Made by a program: the position numbers and the translations under genes. This document shows, one piece after another, positions 1 to 12,200 of a DNA stretch of 64,000 bases (positions are counted from its first letter, which is position 1; every line of letters starts with the position of its first letter). Origin of the DNA: Symsagittifera roscoffensis (taxonomy: Eukaryota; Xenacoelomorpha; Acoela; Convolutidae); NCBI RefSeq assembly GCF_963678635.1, contig NC_087062.1, positions 18,277,789-18,341,788 of the forward strand, given 5' to 3'. The notes under the pieces were generated by a model. That model worked only from the letters and a program-made list of their open reading frames with translations, ran no database searches and was not told the origin of the DNA.

Positions 1-930
1 TTTTTCCCTTGAGAAATCTTAAAAATAAATTCCATTTTCAACACTTGAAATCGATCACGTTTTCCGTGGTTTTTAAATCTCTGCTGTTCAACGGTAAATT
101 TACCATCTTTTAACAGAATAAAAGAACTGAGCCTAAAAAATTCAAACCACGCAAAAAATCTCGAGCCTGAACAACTTTAAAGACTTTTCCTGAAACTACG
201 TTCAACGAGTCTTAATAAACCAAAAAATTTCCGAGTAATCTTGATGAAAATAAAAACAGAACCAGAAGAAAGGGGGGAAAGTCAATTCAAGCAAGGAAAT
301 GGAGAGTAAAGCTTCCTTGTATTTTCAAAGAAAAAAAAATCAAATTTTTGATTTCAAAGTACAAAAATATAGGGGGTTTACAGCTCTTTGAAATGGAAAA
401 AACAAAGATTTAGTAATAGTTTTTCGATTTTCAAATTTAAAGAAACTTATAGAAAAAGTACAAACTCCATATTTGGAGTTTACCATCTTTTCAACAGAGG
501 AAATGAACTAAGCTTAAAAAGAAATCAAAATTCAAACCGTAAAAAATGAATCTTGAGTATGAACAAATTTAAGACTTTTCCTGAAATTACGTTAAACGAG
601 TCTCAAAAACTTTTAAAAAATTTAATGATAAAATACATAGCCAACATACAGCGGGAAAACAGTCAATGGGCGCAAGGAAACAGAAAAGAAAAAATTACTT
701 TTTTTTTCAAAAAATGTATCAACTTTAGAATTTCAAAGTAAAGAAATAAAAGGGCTTACAGCTCTTGAAATTCAAAATTATTTTTGATTGACACTCTTTT
801 GATCAATTAACTCAATTTACAAAAACTGAATCAATAAGTAAAGTTTTCATTCCGCTTGAAAATCTGAAATCAAAAATCCACTTTCGAAACTACAAATTGA
901 TCTCGTTTTTCGTGATCTGTACGCTTGCGT
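1..930 (+). repeat. Degenerate copies of interspersed repeat family R1
   Basis: No gene is seen. The sequence is made of partial, overlapping copies of a dispersed repeat found again near 10.1-11.2, 28.4-28.6, 32.6-32.9, 46.7-47.0, 60.9-61.2 and 63.6-63.8 kb. Its recognisable order is 'gagaaaactggatcaataa', 'attccgctggaaatctgaaa', 'ctttcgaaactagaa', 'cgatcacgtttttcgtg', 'tttgccttccttttaacaaa', 'aattcaaaccgcaaaaa', 'gacttttcctgaaa' and 'ctacgttcattgactcttaa'. Copies differ by many substitutions and small indels. Superfamily unknown; no coding capacity seen. Confidence 0.6.
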
Positions 931-2170
931 ATTTGGATAGTGCAATATACATTATTTTTAGCAGTTGAAATGGAAATGAATTATAAAAGCATATATTGCT
1001 AGAAGCATTCATGAATGCATTGATATGTATGAAAGCACTTCTGTAAAAATTCTAGCAATTTAGGAATTTTCTTCAAAAATCACGAAAAAAACTCATAGCA
1101 CGTTCATCAACTCTTAATCACCGCCTGATTTGAACACAACCCACTACTACCTAAAATATGGAAGGTATTGGAAAACAGTTCAGTAGCCGGTTGCAACACC
1201 CTGCTAATGGCAAAAGTATTAAAAAAGAAAAAGTAAAAAAAACCACTTTGAAAAACAAAATTCTCTGTGCCGGATCTGGAGAAAAAGACTCTCACTTCCT
1301 CGCACCTGCACCATGATCACTTGAAAATTTACTAACACTAGCTATCAATAAAGCAACTACAGTTGCTATTAAATTGCCAATGCTATACAGCAAGTGTAAC
1401 GAAAAAACATAGCCATCAGATAAGAGTCAATAAACGCGAGTAAACAGAAAAAAAACTGATTTGTTTTTCGAAAAAATATCAACTTTCGAACTTCAAAGAA
1501 AAAAGCCTTAAAGCTCCTTGGTTTTCCAGAACAAGTTCTAATTGACACAATTTTGATTGATTAACTTAACTTGAGAAACCTGAATCAATAAAGAAACTTT
1601 TAAATTGCTTGGAAATGTGATCGACTTTTCACTTCGACAATAGAAATTAATCATCAGATTTCCGAGCAATTTAAGATTTTAACTATTGATACAGTTTTCT
1701 CAAATTAGGTAATTTATTACGAAAAGTTAAATTATAAATTGTTCCGGAAATTCAAAGAGCTTTAAAGCTTTTGTTTCTTTCAAGTTCGAAAATTGAGATT
1801 TTTTAAAGCAAGTCAGTAATTTTTCTGTTAACTCGTGTTCAATAACTCTTGTTCATATATCTTTTGGCCATGTTTTTGGTGGCACTTTTGCTGCATAGCA
1901 TTTGCAACTTAATAGCAACTGTAGCCGCTTTGTTGGTAGCTAGAGGTAGTAAAATTCGGTTATGAAATTTAAAGTCGATCTCAATTTGCTACAGTTTATT
2001 CGATAATGGAGTTTGCCTTCCTTTTAACAAAAAAAAACGAACGGAAATAATAAAATTCAAAAGTCAAATCGCGAATAAGTAAAATTGACCCTGAACAGGA
2101 TCAATTTGAGAAAACTAACCCCGAACAAATCTGAAAACTAAAACTGAACAAACTTGAGGAAAACTTTTCC
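930..2170. repeat. Repeat-rich intergenic sequence, including further R1 pieces
   Basis: No supported gene. Two more partial R1 segments lie near 1440-1640. The phrase 'ccggttgcaacaccctgcta' near 1179 resembles the start of the class II hairpin ends seen at 28.2 and 54.1 kb. Otherwise AT-rich sequence. Confidence 0.4.
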
Positions 2171-2199
2171 TGAAAACCGAAAGAAAATCTATACCGATC

Positions 2200-2400
2200 T
2201 TTACACAGATGCAAAATTGCACTTTGCAAACACTAGCCAGAAAACGACAAAAAGTAGCTCCATAACGTGATAAAAAAGAAAAAACCTTGAAAAATAAAAC
2301 TTTAGCTGGGGCAGAATCGATCCTGCGACCGGGAGATTTATAATCTTTTGTCCTCGCATCTGCGCTACGATGCCTGGACAATTTACAAAAACTAGCCTCA
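2200..2400 (-). repeat. tRNA-derived (SINE-like) module
   Basis: On the minus strand, about 2377-2306 reads as a degenerate tRNA: an A-box-like 'GTAGCGCAGATGCGAGGA', an anticodon-arm-like hairpin, then a T-arm with 'GCAGGATCGATTCTGC'. Just to its left lies 'gcaaaattgcactttgcaaa', a hairpin motif that recurs with related tRNA-like modules elsewhere. It is read as part of an interspersed element rather than a working tRNA gene, because the acceptor stem does not close well. Confidence 0.5.
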
Positions 2401-2419
2401 ATTAAAGCAGTTCAATATG

Positions 2420-3700
2420 CTAATAAATATGCTAACAAAACTGGCACCAATTACAAATGCACAATTAATTTGGAATATAACACACTAAAAGCATCTAAAT
2501 TCGTTTTTTGTTTTTACATGCAAAGTTTATGTAAAGATGCCTCTAGTTTTTTCGACATGTAAAGATGCCTATACTTTGTTATATTCCTAATTGTTTTTTG
2601 TAAAATTGTGTCTAAATGTATTTGGTGCCTCTTTTGCTGCATCGTTCTGGCAATTTATGTGCATATTTACCTTTCTCTGTGGCTAGGGTTAGTATTTTGT
2701 TAACAGCCTGTTGCTTTGATTCGAGAACGTGAGACTCTTAAATCTTCTGCTGTTCGGATCGAATCAGCCACAGCAGTTTTAATTTTCGAGGCTTGTTTTT
2801 TCTATTTTTTTTCACTGTATAGCTCTGCTTCTTTGCTGATTTCTCGCTAGAGTTTGCGAAGCGCAGCATAGCCTCTTTGACTGAGCGTGTTGCAGGTTAC
2901 TTTCAAAACTGGGGAAGTTCATTTTTTTTTCAATTTATCAATCGTTTCCAGTTTAATGCAATGATGCTGCTGAAAAGAGCTCAGGATATGTTTCTTAGGA
3001 TTGTTAATCAAGGTTTCATCATGAGTTCCTTTTCTGGATTCTAGGCGTATGCTGGTTTAGGTCATTTAGTAGAAAATTAGACTTCCACAGATTTTATTTT
3101 GACAATGGGCCTGGAATGGGTTATGGAAACTACAGCAAGTGCTCTACTTATGTAATGAAGCCACATTTTTTTCAATTCAATATATTTCGCATTTTTCTAA
3201 AAATGCAGAATTACACTTAGTTTAATTTTGTCCCAAAAAATTGTATAATATAAAGCAAAACTAAGTATAAAGTTAAAAAACTTGCGAGATGCATAGAGTT
3301 GAAAAAATTCTGAAATCGAGTTTTTATCATTGTACTGTAGTTTGAAACAAATCGATTTTTTTCGGTTCATTTGATGAACGAAAAAGCATTAAATCTGTTA
3401 ACTTATTACTGATCGAATGACCAGTAAACAGCTAACCATGTATTCATTAATTTTAAGGTCTGAAAAAATTTCTACGGGGATCCATCTAAATTTAATGACC
3501 CCCCTACTATCATAATTGTACTTGAATGGTTCGAAAAAAATTTTTAAGCAAGCTATTCAAACTATGAAAAACTTTTAAACTTGGTAAACCAACAAGTTTA
3601 CCAAAAAATTGGTTTATTTAGTCTAGTCGTTCGAGCGATTTGGTAATTGGATGATTTGCTACTTTCGAACTTTTTTCAATCCAAGTTTTTTCGCAATTTT
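2420..3700. other. AT-rich intergenic sequence
   Basis: No supported gene, RNA or element boundaries were seen. Short pieces resemble the composite repeat copies near 21.6-21.9 and 55.0-55.2 kb, such as 'cggttcatttgatgaa' near 3363 and 'taacttattact' near 3400. Confidence 0.3.
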
Positions 3701-3724
3701 TTTTTCAAAAAATGAAGAAAAAAA

Positions 3725-5000
3725 CGTCATACTTTGGAAGCTAAACCGCTTTGAGCAGTCATATATGGAGGCAAAATTTGCAAACCTTGCAAGTACTCTG
3801 AGATCATTCCACCAGAGAACGGCTAAATGCAAATTTTATTAATGTTGTTTTTGATATTAATTTTTCGAATTTTCAAAAAGTAATCAATGTCATATCTTGG
3901 AAGCAAAAACGATTTGAGCAGACGCAATTGGAGTCAACCCTGACAGTACCCCAGTATAGCGTAGCTAATTTCACTTTTGTTAGCTTTATTCAAATCTAAA
4001 CTTCTCGAAAACTTTACAAATCATAAAAAGGCCATATCTCGGTAGCCAAAAAGATTTGAGCAGTTAAATTTGGAGGCGGAATTTCCAAAACCTGAAAATC
4101 CCTGAGGGCATTCCATCATAGGATTGCTAATTTCAAACTATGAAGTTTTTTTTGTACTAGGAAGATTTACAAAACTTGTAAGTACCTGAAGTACCCTGAT
4201 GACAGTCCACCATAGAATGGCTAATTTCAAATTTTGTCAGGGTTTTTTATTAATTTTTTTTAAAAAATTTCAAAAATTAGTCAAAAAGTCATATCTCGGA
4301 AGCAAAAACAATTTGAGCAGACGCATTTGGAGTCAACCCTGACAGTACCCCAGTATAGGGTAGCTAATTTCAATTTTGTTAGCTTTATTTAAAACTAAAC
4401 TTTTCGGACTTTTTTTTTAAAATCATAAAAACGCCATATCTCGGTAGCCAAAAGGATTTGAGCAGTTCCAAAATCCTGAAAATCCTTGAGGGCATCCCGC
4501 CATAAGATAGTTAATTTCAAACTGGGGAATAGTTTTTAGTCAATTTAAAAATTCTTTAAAAATAAATAAAAAAACGTTATATCTCGGAAGCTTACAGAAT
4601 TTGAATAGACAAGTTTGTACGAAAGATTGGCAACCTCTGAAATTACACTGAAGCAGTCCACCAGAGGATTGTGAATTTAAAATTAAGTGAAACTCTTAAT
4701 TTTTTGAAAACTTTTCCGAAAATCGTTCAAAAACGTCATTTCTCAGAAGCTTAAAAGATTAGAGCAGACACAATTCAATGCATGATTTGCAACCACTGAA
4801 AAAACCCCATTATAGGGTTGCTAATTTTAAATTTGGGCTACTTTATTTTTATCTTATTTTTTCAAAAACTTTTTAAAAATCAGAAAAACTGTCAGATCTT
4901 AGAAGCTAAAAAATTTTGAGCAGTCATATTTAGCAACAAAACTTGCAACTTCGAAAGTACGCGGAGAGCACTCCACCATAGAATGGCTCATTTCAATTTT
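3725..5000 (+). repeat. Satellite-like tandem array, family S1, block 1
   Basis: About eight degenerate monomers follow one another. Each begins near 'gtcatatctcggaagc', continues with 'gatttgagcagtc', 'ttggaggcaaaatttgcaa', 'ccctgacagtaccccagta' and 'tagggtagctaatttca', and ends in a T-rich then A-rich spacer. Monomer starts by eye: 3728, 3889, 4030, 4287, 4432, 4577, 4734 and 4889, so the period is about 140-160 bp with one longer interval. The same monomer recurs at 25.1-26.4 kb. Short ORFs here are chance. Confidence 0.7.
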
Positions 5001-5129
5001 TTTGAATATAACAAACTGAAAGCATCCACACTAACTTTTCTTGTAACAAATCGCAAAGCATAAAACCACATTATGTAACAATTATGCATTTTAAAAAATT
5101 GCGAGATAAATTGAGCTAGAAAATTTCTG

Positions 5130-5905
5130 AAATCGAGTTTTTAGCAGTACCAGTCGAATTGAAAAGAAAAGAAATTTACCAGCTAACATGCCTCAATTTA
5201 AAAAGCGGACGCATTTTAAATAGTATACGAAAAAGTTTATTCAAAATTTACCAGGTTCGAACCCTCTTATTTTGTTGGTCTGCATCCCTACCTCTACGCT
5301 ACAGATTCATGATACCTTGAAGCTAAAGTGCTATTTGTAAAAAAAAACACTCCGTGTTGATATCCTTAGCATTGGCTGCACTTAATAGCTGGATCAAAAT
5401 GAACTTTCAAAAAGAGACAGATTTTGCCGCAAAAATTGCATCGCAACAATATTTGCGACCAGTAGCGGATTTAGGGGGGGGGGGTGACTTCTTTAGGGAT
5501 TCGACCCCCTGCCGACCCAAAGGGTCCCCCTTTTGTACTATTTTGAGATATCAATATCATTTTAAGGCTGACTGACCTTTAAGGCTGATTTTTCTAAAGG
5601 CGCCGCAGTCGCCAATCTATACTAATTGGGGGAGAGCGCGCGCCGAAAATACGCAACTTTTTGGTCGAAATTTTCCAAAAAGTGCCTAAAAACGCCTTTT
5701 TTCCAAAAATTTGCCTGCTAGGGTCATTGGGAGAGCTCAGAAAATCAATTTGATTGACCTTAATAAAACGGTCGACAAAATTCAAATTTTTTTTTTTGAA
5801 AATCCGCCCTCCACCTTGGGAAATTCCTAGATCCGCGCTTGTTTGCGACTTAGGTTGGAAAGAAAAGAGAGTTCATACTATTACACAAGCTATGCTTGTG
5901 TAAAA
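5130..5905 (-). repeat. Composite tRNA-module repeat, copy 1 (split by a MITE)
   Basis: Copy of a ~370-bp repeat also found at about 33060-33435 and 51440-51870. On the minus strand it carries an A-box-like 'GTAGCGTAGAGGTA' and a perfect B box 'GGTTCGAACC' (complement of 5254-5263). It ends, in plus-strand order, with 'cttaggttgg' and the hairpin 'acacaagctatgcttgtgt' at 5883-5901. A 382-bp MITE interrupts it. The tRNA-like part sits inside the element rather than at its end, unlike a textbook SINE. Confidence 0.6.
5460..5841 (-). mobile_element. Non-autonomous hAT-type element (MITE-1), with perfect 8-bp TSD
   Basis: The 382-bp element is flanked on both sides by 'tttgcgac' (5452-5459 and 5842-5849), a perfect 8-bp target-site duplication. 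Ends are inverted: 'CAGTAGCGGATTTAGG' against 'CAAGCGCGGATCTAGG' read from the other end. Eight-bp duplications and CA-starting short TIRs are typical of hAT transposons. It contains an 11-bp G run and no coding capacity. It interrupts the composite repeat, and removing it rejoins 'atttgcgac' to 'ttaggttgg' as in other copies. Relatives lie at 23526 and 30703. Confidence 0.8.
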
Positions 5906-6248
5906 ATGCATCAACTGTGTTAAATTATTACTAATCTAATGACAAAGCACAAATCAAAAAGCTGTAAAGGTGCCCCAAAAGTGGCACAATATTTGCGAAA
6001 GTTTTTAAGTTCGTAAACAACAACCTATCAGGAAAAAATTCAACCAAGTAAAATAAAATTAAAATTTCGCAAACTGCATTAATTGAATTTATGATTGTAT
6101 CATAAATGACATATAATGACATCAATGCAAAGTCAATTTCCTAGTTTTGACCATCATAAAACTTAAAACCGGCAGGATATGCCGAAAACAAACAATTGAA
6201 TTGGAATAAGATACTTTTTTGACTGTTGCCTCATGCAGTTTTTCAGTT

Positions 6249-9200
6249 TCAGTTACGGAACACATATGTGCTCTGTTTCAGGTCAGACTCGACCCATCGT
6301 CCTTTTCCCGCCATCTCAATCTGTTTTTTGAAAGTCTTTTTCGCTTGAGACATTTCTTTATTATTCAGTTTGGCATCCTGATAAGACATTGTCGACAGGC
6401 TGTCGTCTATCTGGAGCACATCTTTTCGAAGCCTTTTGTATCGGTGCAAGAAAGCACTCTTGCAAACCCGCGAAGAGTCCGAGTTGCCGCTAATATGACA
6501 TGGCGAGTTAGGAGTGACCACGCCTACAGTCAAAAAAATATAAGTAAAACTCTGCAAGCCCCGTGCTTGAATTTAATCAAATGATGTCACCCAAGAAATT
6601 ATTCAGAGAAATATTTTATTGAATTCTAGTGGAAATTGCGTAGAAACGACCAGATAATATACAAAAAAGTTCTTTTTGATTAAAAAATCCAATTTACCTG
6701 TAGTTGGATCTACAATCTCGACCTGAGGATCCAAGTGCTTCCAGTTCCAAGCCAACAGAGGCTGCTGTTCTCGGTCGAGGTCAATAGTAGCTATTTGACT
6801 GTTGGTCGTTCGCCCCACACAGGGATGTGACAAACAGTATGGATGATTGAGTTTCGTTAGCTCATTGTTTTGGTTTCCACGACAGCAGATCGATCTGACC
6901 AGCGCGGTGTGGTAATATTTTGCCCCTAGAAAAGAATTATTTTCTTTCACACTAGGCCAATTTAAGCAGAGCATAGAACAAAACACAGTACAGGAATCAG
7001 TTCTCTAGATCCGACTGGCGATATTTTAATTAAATTACTTGATGACAAATTTTTGACAATATCGGTGACCTTAAAAACTCAATTGATCAGAAACCGGCGC
7101 TTTTAATTCGATTTTTTGACGCAGTAAAAACTAGATTTCCTTCGACGTCACAAATAGCAATTTTAGGTTGATTAATTTCGCTCAGTTTTGTTCAACGAAA
7201 CAAACGTTGCCACTAATTGGCATTAACTCCATTTTAAAACCACATCCGCACCAATGTTGACAGATGACAAGTATATTGGCTCAACGAAGTAGGACAAGAG
7301 GGTGCCTTGGAGTCCCAGGACATTCCACTTGAAGAGTTTGTCACTGCAAGACACACTTCCGCATTGATGGTCAGCACCATTTGAGGACTGCTTCGTGTAC
7401 AGACCTCTTTCTTTACGGAACACTCTGCCCGATTGTTGCAGCAATCCGGGAAAGTGCTCGCCTAGTAACAGAAAAGATTTAGAAAAAAAAAAACGAAATC
7501 TGACTTAGAAAAAATGCACATGAGACATTACAGAAACCACACAACTTCAACTCGACTATTCACAATACTGAAAAAATTATTCAAACTACTAAAAACTCAA
7601 CTAACCCGAAGCAATGGTTTCCAGGTCCCTTGTTGTCAGTCTGGCATCATGGTCCAGTTTCTTTCCGTTATCCAGCGCTTCTCCACAGGGACTGATTGTC
7701 ATGCAGAGGTGGATTTGTAAGTTCTCTTTCAAGGCAAACTTATTTCCGTCGAGTCTGCTGAAGATTGAGCCGTCAACCTCGCCTGCTATTAATCGACCGA
7801 TTTCTCTGTAACACAAACTCGCTTTGCTCACTGTAAATATGAACATCTTCATTTTGAACATTCTAATAGAAAACAAGCCTGCTCGTACACAGGGCGAAGC
7901 TTTGAATGTCTTTACTGCCTTTTAATTGATCTGCAAAATTTTTTGTAAACGTTTGATAAACTACAAAATTGAGACAGTCAGTAATAACTTCAAAAATACT
8001 TTAGCCGAAACCCTGTAAGCCGAAAAAAGTTCAACAAGACTTAAGAAGTAAAAAAGTTAATAAGACCCACTCAAACTCAAAACAAAAACACACACACGCA
8101 AACTTTTTTCGCTCGTCGCACGAGGCAAAAAGAGGCCACTAAGCCGACATAAAATAGGAAGAAACCTATCAAGCCGAAAAAAAGAAAAACTTTTTCACTT
8201 TTTCAAAAATTTAGTTTTTCTCAAAAACTAGTCTACCGGCTTTCAAAAAAGTGGTACCAAAAAGAATTTCGGCCCTTCAGTGGTACCAATAAGAATTTCG
8301 GCACTCCAAATCTGAAATTTCAGTTTCAATCGAAAGGACGTGTTGTGTGGAGCTCGCTCGCAGAAGAGATTACGCCTAAACGTTTCTCACGAAAATTCAA
8401 GGAGTTTCAAAAAAATGGTCAAAAAATCGCAAAATTGACTTTTTTGAGGGCCTTAACTTTTCGTGAGAAACGTTTAAGCATAATTTCTTCTGCGAACGAG
8501 CTCCCCACAACACGTCATTTCGATTGAAACTGAAATTTCAGATTTGGAAGGCTAGATTTCGGGAAAATGTAAAGAAAAAAACCAAAAAATTTGGTCAAAA
8601 AATCTCCCACACACTTTATCGAAGTCTGTAGAAAGTGGGGTAAAGTAAAAAGAGACTAGTGGATTATTCAGGCACACAGTAGAGTGACGAAATTCTTATT
8701 GGTACTACTTTTTTGAAAATCGGTAGCTAGTTTTTGAGAAAAACTAAATTTTTGAAAAAGTAAAAAAATTTTCCGAAGCGTCTGAAAAAAAAGTAAAAAA
8801 AACCGGATCCCATACGTTTTCATATTACCTGCTATCAAACCTGGATTTCGAGTGACCCCAAAAACCTACGTCTGGCAGGAAAGTTCTCGAGAAAAGTCAA
8901 ACTTTCAAAAAACGGTAAAAAGAATAAAAAATTGACTTTTCTGAGGGCCCTAACTTTTTGTGCCAAAAAAATTGAGCAAAGTCACGCATGCAAACGAGCT
9001 GTCCATCATCCGTTTTTTAAAAATTGAACCCAAAATCTCAGATATGAGAGTGTATTTTTGATAAACTTCATAAAATTTAGAAAAGTTCAAAAATTAAAAA
9101 AAAAAAAAGAACGATAACTTTTTGAGTAAAAATATTCTGAGTGGCCACTAATGCAGTGAACCTTCCTACTACCACTTATCTCCATTGAATCTACAACCTC

Positions 9201-12200
9201 AAGTTTAATAGGTTAGGTAGAAAAAATGAAAAAGATTCAAAAAACGGTCAAAAAAAATTGACTATTCCGAGGGTCATAATTTTATGTGTAAAAAAACATT
9301 GGTCAAACCAGCTTCTGGAGGGGAACTTTTCAAATCTATTCTTTTCATTGAAACCAAAATCTTATATTTGGTTTCAATGAATAGAATATATATTTTTTTA
9401 GTTTGAGAGAAAACGAAAAAAAGTCAATAAAAATATCGGTCAAATATTCCACCTAAGACTTTTTCGAAGGCTGTAGACAAAAGGGTAAAGCAAAAAGAGA
9501 CCAGAGGAGTAAGCAGGCACACATGGGTGCAGGCAGTCTTTTCATGGATACCCTTTTTGAAATCGGTGCGTTTGTGAGAATAAAAAACAAAATTTTTGCA
9601 AAAATAGATATGCAAAATTTCCAAAGCGTTTAAAAAATAAAATAAAAGCACCCCAATCTCATTCATTTTCATGAAACCCAATTTAATCAAACAGGAACTC
9701 TAGGCAAACATGCCAAGCAAGACAAAAATAAAAGCATATTAGCAACTGAACAAAACTTAAGAAGCGGAAGCAAGGTTACAATCTTGTTTCACCGAAAAAA
9801 AATTGTAAGCCCCCCCCCCCCGAAACTATTCTGTAGTAACTAGTAGTATCCACCCAGTAGTTAAATTTGAAATTTGATGAAAATGAGCATGTTACCTGAA
9901 TAGGATGTCAAGTGACGAGCATGTCAAGCGATTCAACTGATTTTGTTAAACAAGTTGTTAACCCGGAAAAATCTACATTCCGATTTGATAACGCTTGCTA
10001 ATCGCAAGCGTAACAAGGAAACAGAAAAATGAATTGTTTTCCAAAAAAACTTCAACTTGCAAATTTTGAAGAAAAAATACGAGCCTTGAAGCTCTTTCAA
10101 TTTCATGTACAATTCAGGCTTGATCCTTTGTTGATAAAACTAACCCAATTTGAGAAAACTGGATAAATAATTAAATTTTTTACTTCGCTTCGAAATTTCA
10201 TAATTAAATTTCATTTTCGAAGATAGAAGTCGATCGATTTGTGATACAAAAAGGAGAAAAGAAAAATCAAAAACTAAAAAACCTTCAAATCATTTTTCGA
10301 AAAAAAAATTATAAGATTGTGAAAAAAATTACCTGCACCATTTGAAACTAAATAAGGAGCATTCGCAATGCTGAATTAAAGCCAAAAAAAGTCCTCTAAG
10401 AGTGAACTAAGCCCGCAAAAATCAGCAGACAGACAATCTAAAATAGCCGAAACTTTAACTTCCCTTAATACAGCTACGGCCTAGAATCAAACTCCCGGGC
10501 ATTGTCGTCTTAATCATGGGTGTGACAGGAGCTTGGACGAAAACTGACCCTTCAAAAAAAGTCGGGCAACGGGCACTAAGACTAATCCGACAAAAATAAA
10601 TAGACATGGGATAGTGCAAAAAAGCACAAAAACTCAAGTTTGCGATAAAAACAGATCCCGGCCGGATGCGAACAACAAGCCTTTGCTGTCTCAAGCAAGT
10701 AGGTTACCTCTACGGCAGATGCGCTGGATGGTTGGTTGAATTTGAATTGATAAAATATGATCATCAACAGACAAATGGAAAGAGTCAAGAAACGCATACT
10801 TTTTGAAAAATCCGAACTTTCGAAATTCGAAGACAACAATAGATGTATTTAAAGATCTTCTGAAATTTTAGAAGAATTTTTGATTGCCATTAGACAAAAT
10901 TATTTAAACTTGCGAAAACTGGATCAATGGTTCACTTTTTATTCCGCTGGGAAATCTGAAACCTAGATTTCAGTTTCGAAACTAGAAGCCGATCACGTTT
11001 TTCTAACCTTTCCGCTCTCGGTTCGATAGTGGAGTTTGCCTTTCTTTTAACAAAGGAAATGAACTGAACTTGAAAAGAAATCAAAATTCAAACCGCAAAA
11101 AAAGTAAATTTGAGCCTGTACAAATTTTAAGACTTTCCCTGAAAAAAAATCCGAAAAAAGTATTTGCGACCTTTATAAGAGTCTGAACTACGTTCATCGA
11201 CTCTTAAAAACAGGAAAGCCGCTAAGTCAGAAAAAAATTTGAAAAAAAATAGATCCATCAAAATCAATAGCGCTTGTTTTGAACACAGAAGCGAAGCTTC
11301 ACTTCGCAAACACTAGCAAAAACACGACAAAAAGCAGCTCTAGAAAAAGCAAAAAAATGGCAATAAACCACGAATTAGCAAAACCTCTGCTAGGTCTAGG
11401 ATTCGGTCTGCGCCATATTAAAAACCAAGTGATAAATTTCGCTCCTAGCAACAAATCAATTATGGCAAATAAGCTTCCTTTAACCAATTTGGAACGATTT
11501 CTATGACGGATTAAATCTCCGCTTACGCGCTAACAGTGCGAAATATATCTCGTGTTAATTGTCCCAAATAGGCCAAATGGCAATTTTTAAACCCCCATAA
11601 CTTGGCAAAAAATGATCACAGGTGAAATGTCTTTTCAAATTTAAGCTCAGTTCAATTTTAAGTGTGAAGAAAAAAACCACCCCGAGCACAAATATTTCAC
11701 TACTGTCGTTACGAAAGTCGGAACAATAAGTCTGTTTTATATTCCTTAGCAATGGCTGTATTTAATAGCTGGTTATTGATCAAAATGAACACTTTCAAAA
11801 TGAACACATTTTATCGCAACAATGTTTGCGTTGCAACAATTTTAGCGACTTAATTTGGAAAAAAAAGATAGTTCATACTAAAACACAAGCATTGCTTGTG
11901 TAAAAATGCATAAACTGTGTTAACTTATTTCTTATTGAATGTCAAAGCACATGCTATCAAAAAGCTGTGAAGGTGCCGCAAAAGTGGCACCTATAATTGC
12001 GAGTTAGGTGGGAAAAAAACAAGGTTCCAATTTATACCTTAAGCTGACGCTACTGTGAACAAAACAAATCATATGACAACATAATGTGAAACTAGCATCG
12101 GAAGAAAATTTACCAAGCAGTAATAACGCCAAAAATACTTAGGCCGAAACCCTGTAAGCCGAAAAAAGTTCAACAAGACTTAAGAAGTAAAAAAGTTAAT

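Noticed and set aside
2306-2377. Working tRNA gene
   Set aside because: A and B boxes and a T-arm can be seen, but the acceptor stem pairs poorly and the module sits in a dispersed repeat.
3651-3842. 63-codon ORF
   Set aside because: Falls in a satellite monomer and is not conserved in neighbouring monomers.
3725-5000. CRISPR-like array
   Set aside because: Whole monomers of ~150 bp repeat with high divergence; there are no short conserved repeats with unique spacers, and the DNA is eukaryotic.
6219-6584. 121-codon plus-strand ORF
   Set aside because: It is antisense to the last exon of the ADAD-like gene, whose minus-strand product matches the ADAR family C-terminus.
7514-7811. Two plus-strand ORFs
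   Set aside because: Antisense to the exon encoding the SPCGEA motif; no protein-like features.
8345-8527. 60-codon ORF
   Set aside because: Lies across the palindrome arms and loop of an intronic inverted repeat; open by chance.
9991-10011. Confident Helitron 3' end
   Set aside because: A hairpin is present but the CTRR terminus and a matching 5' TC end were not found.
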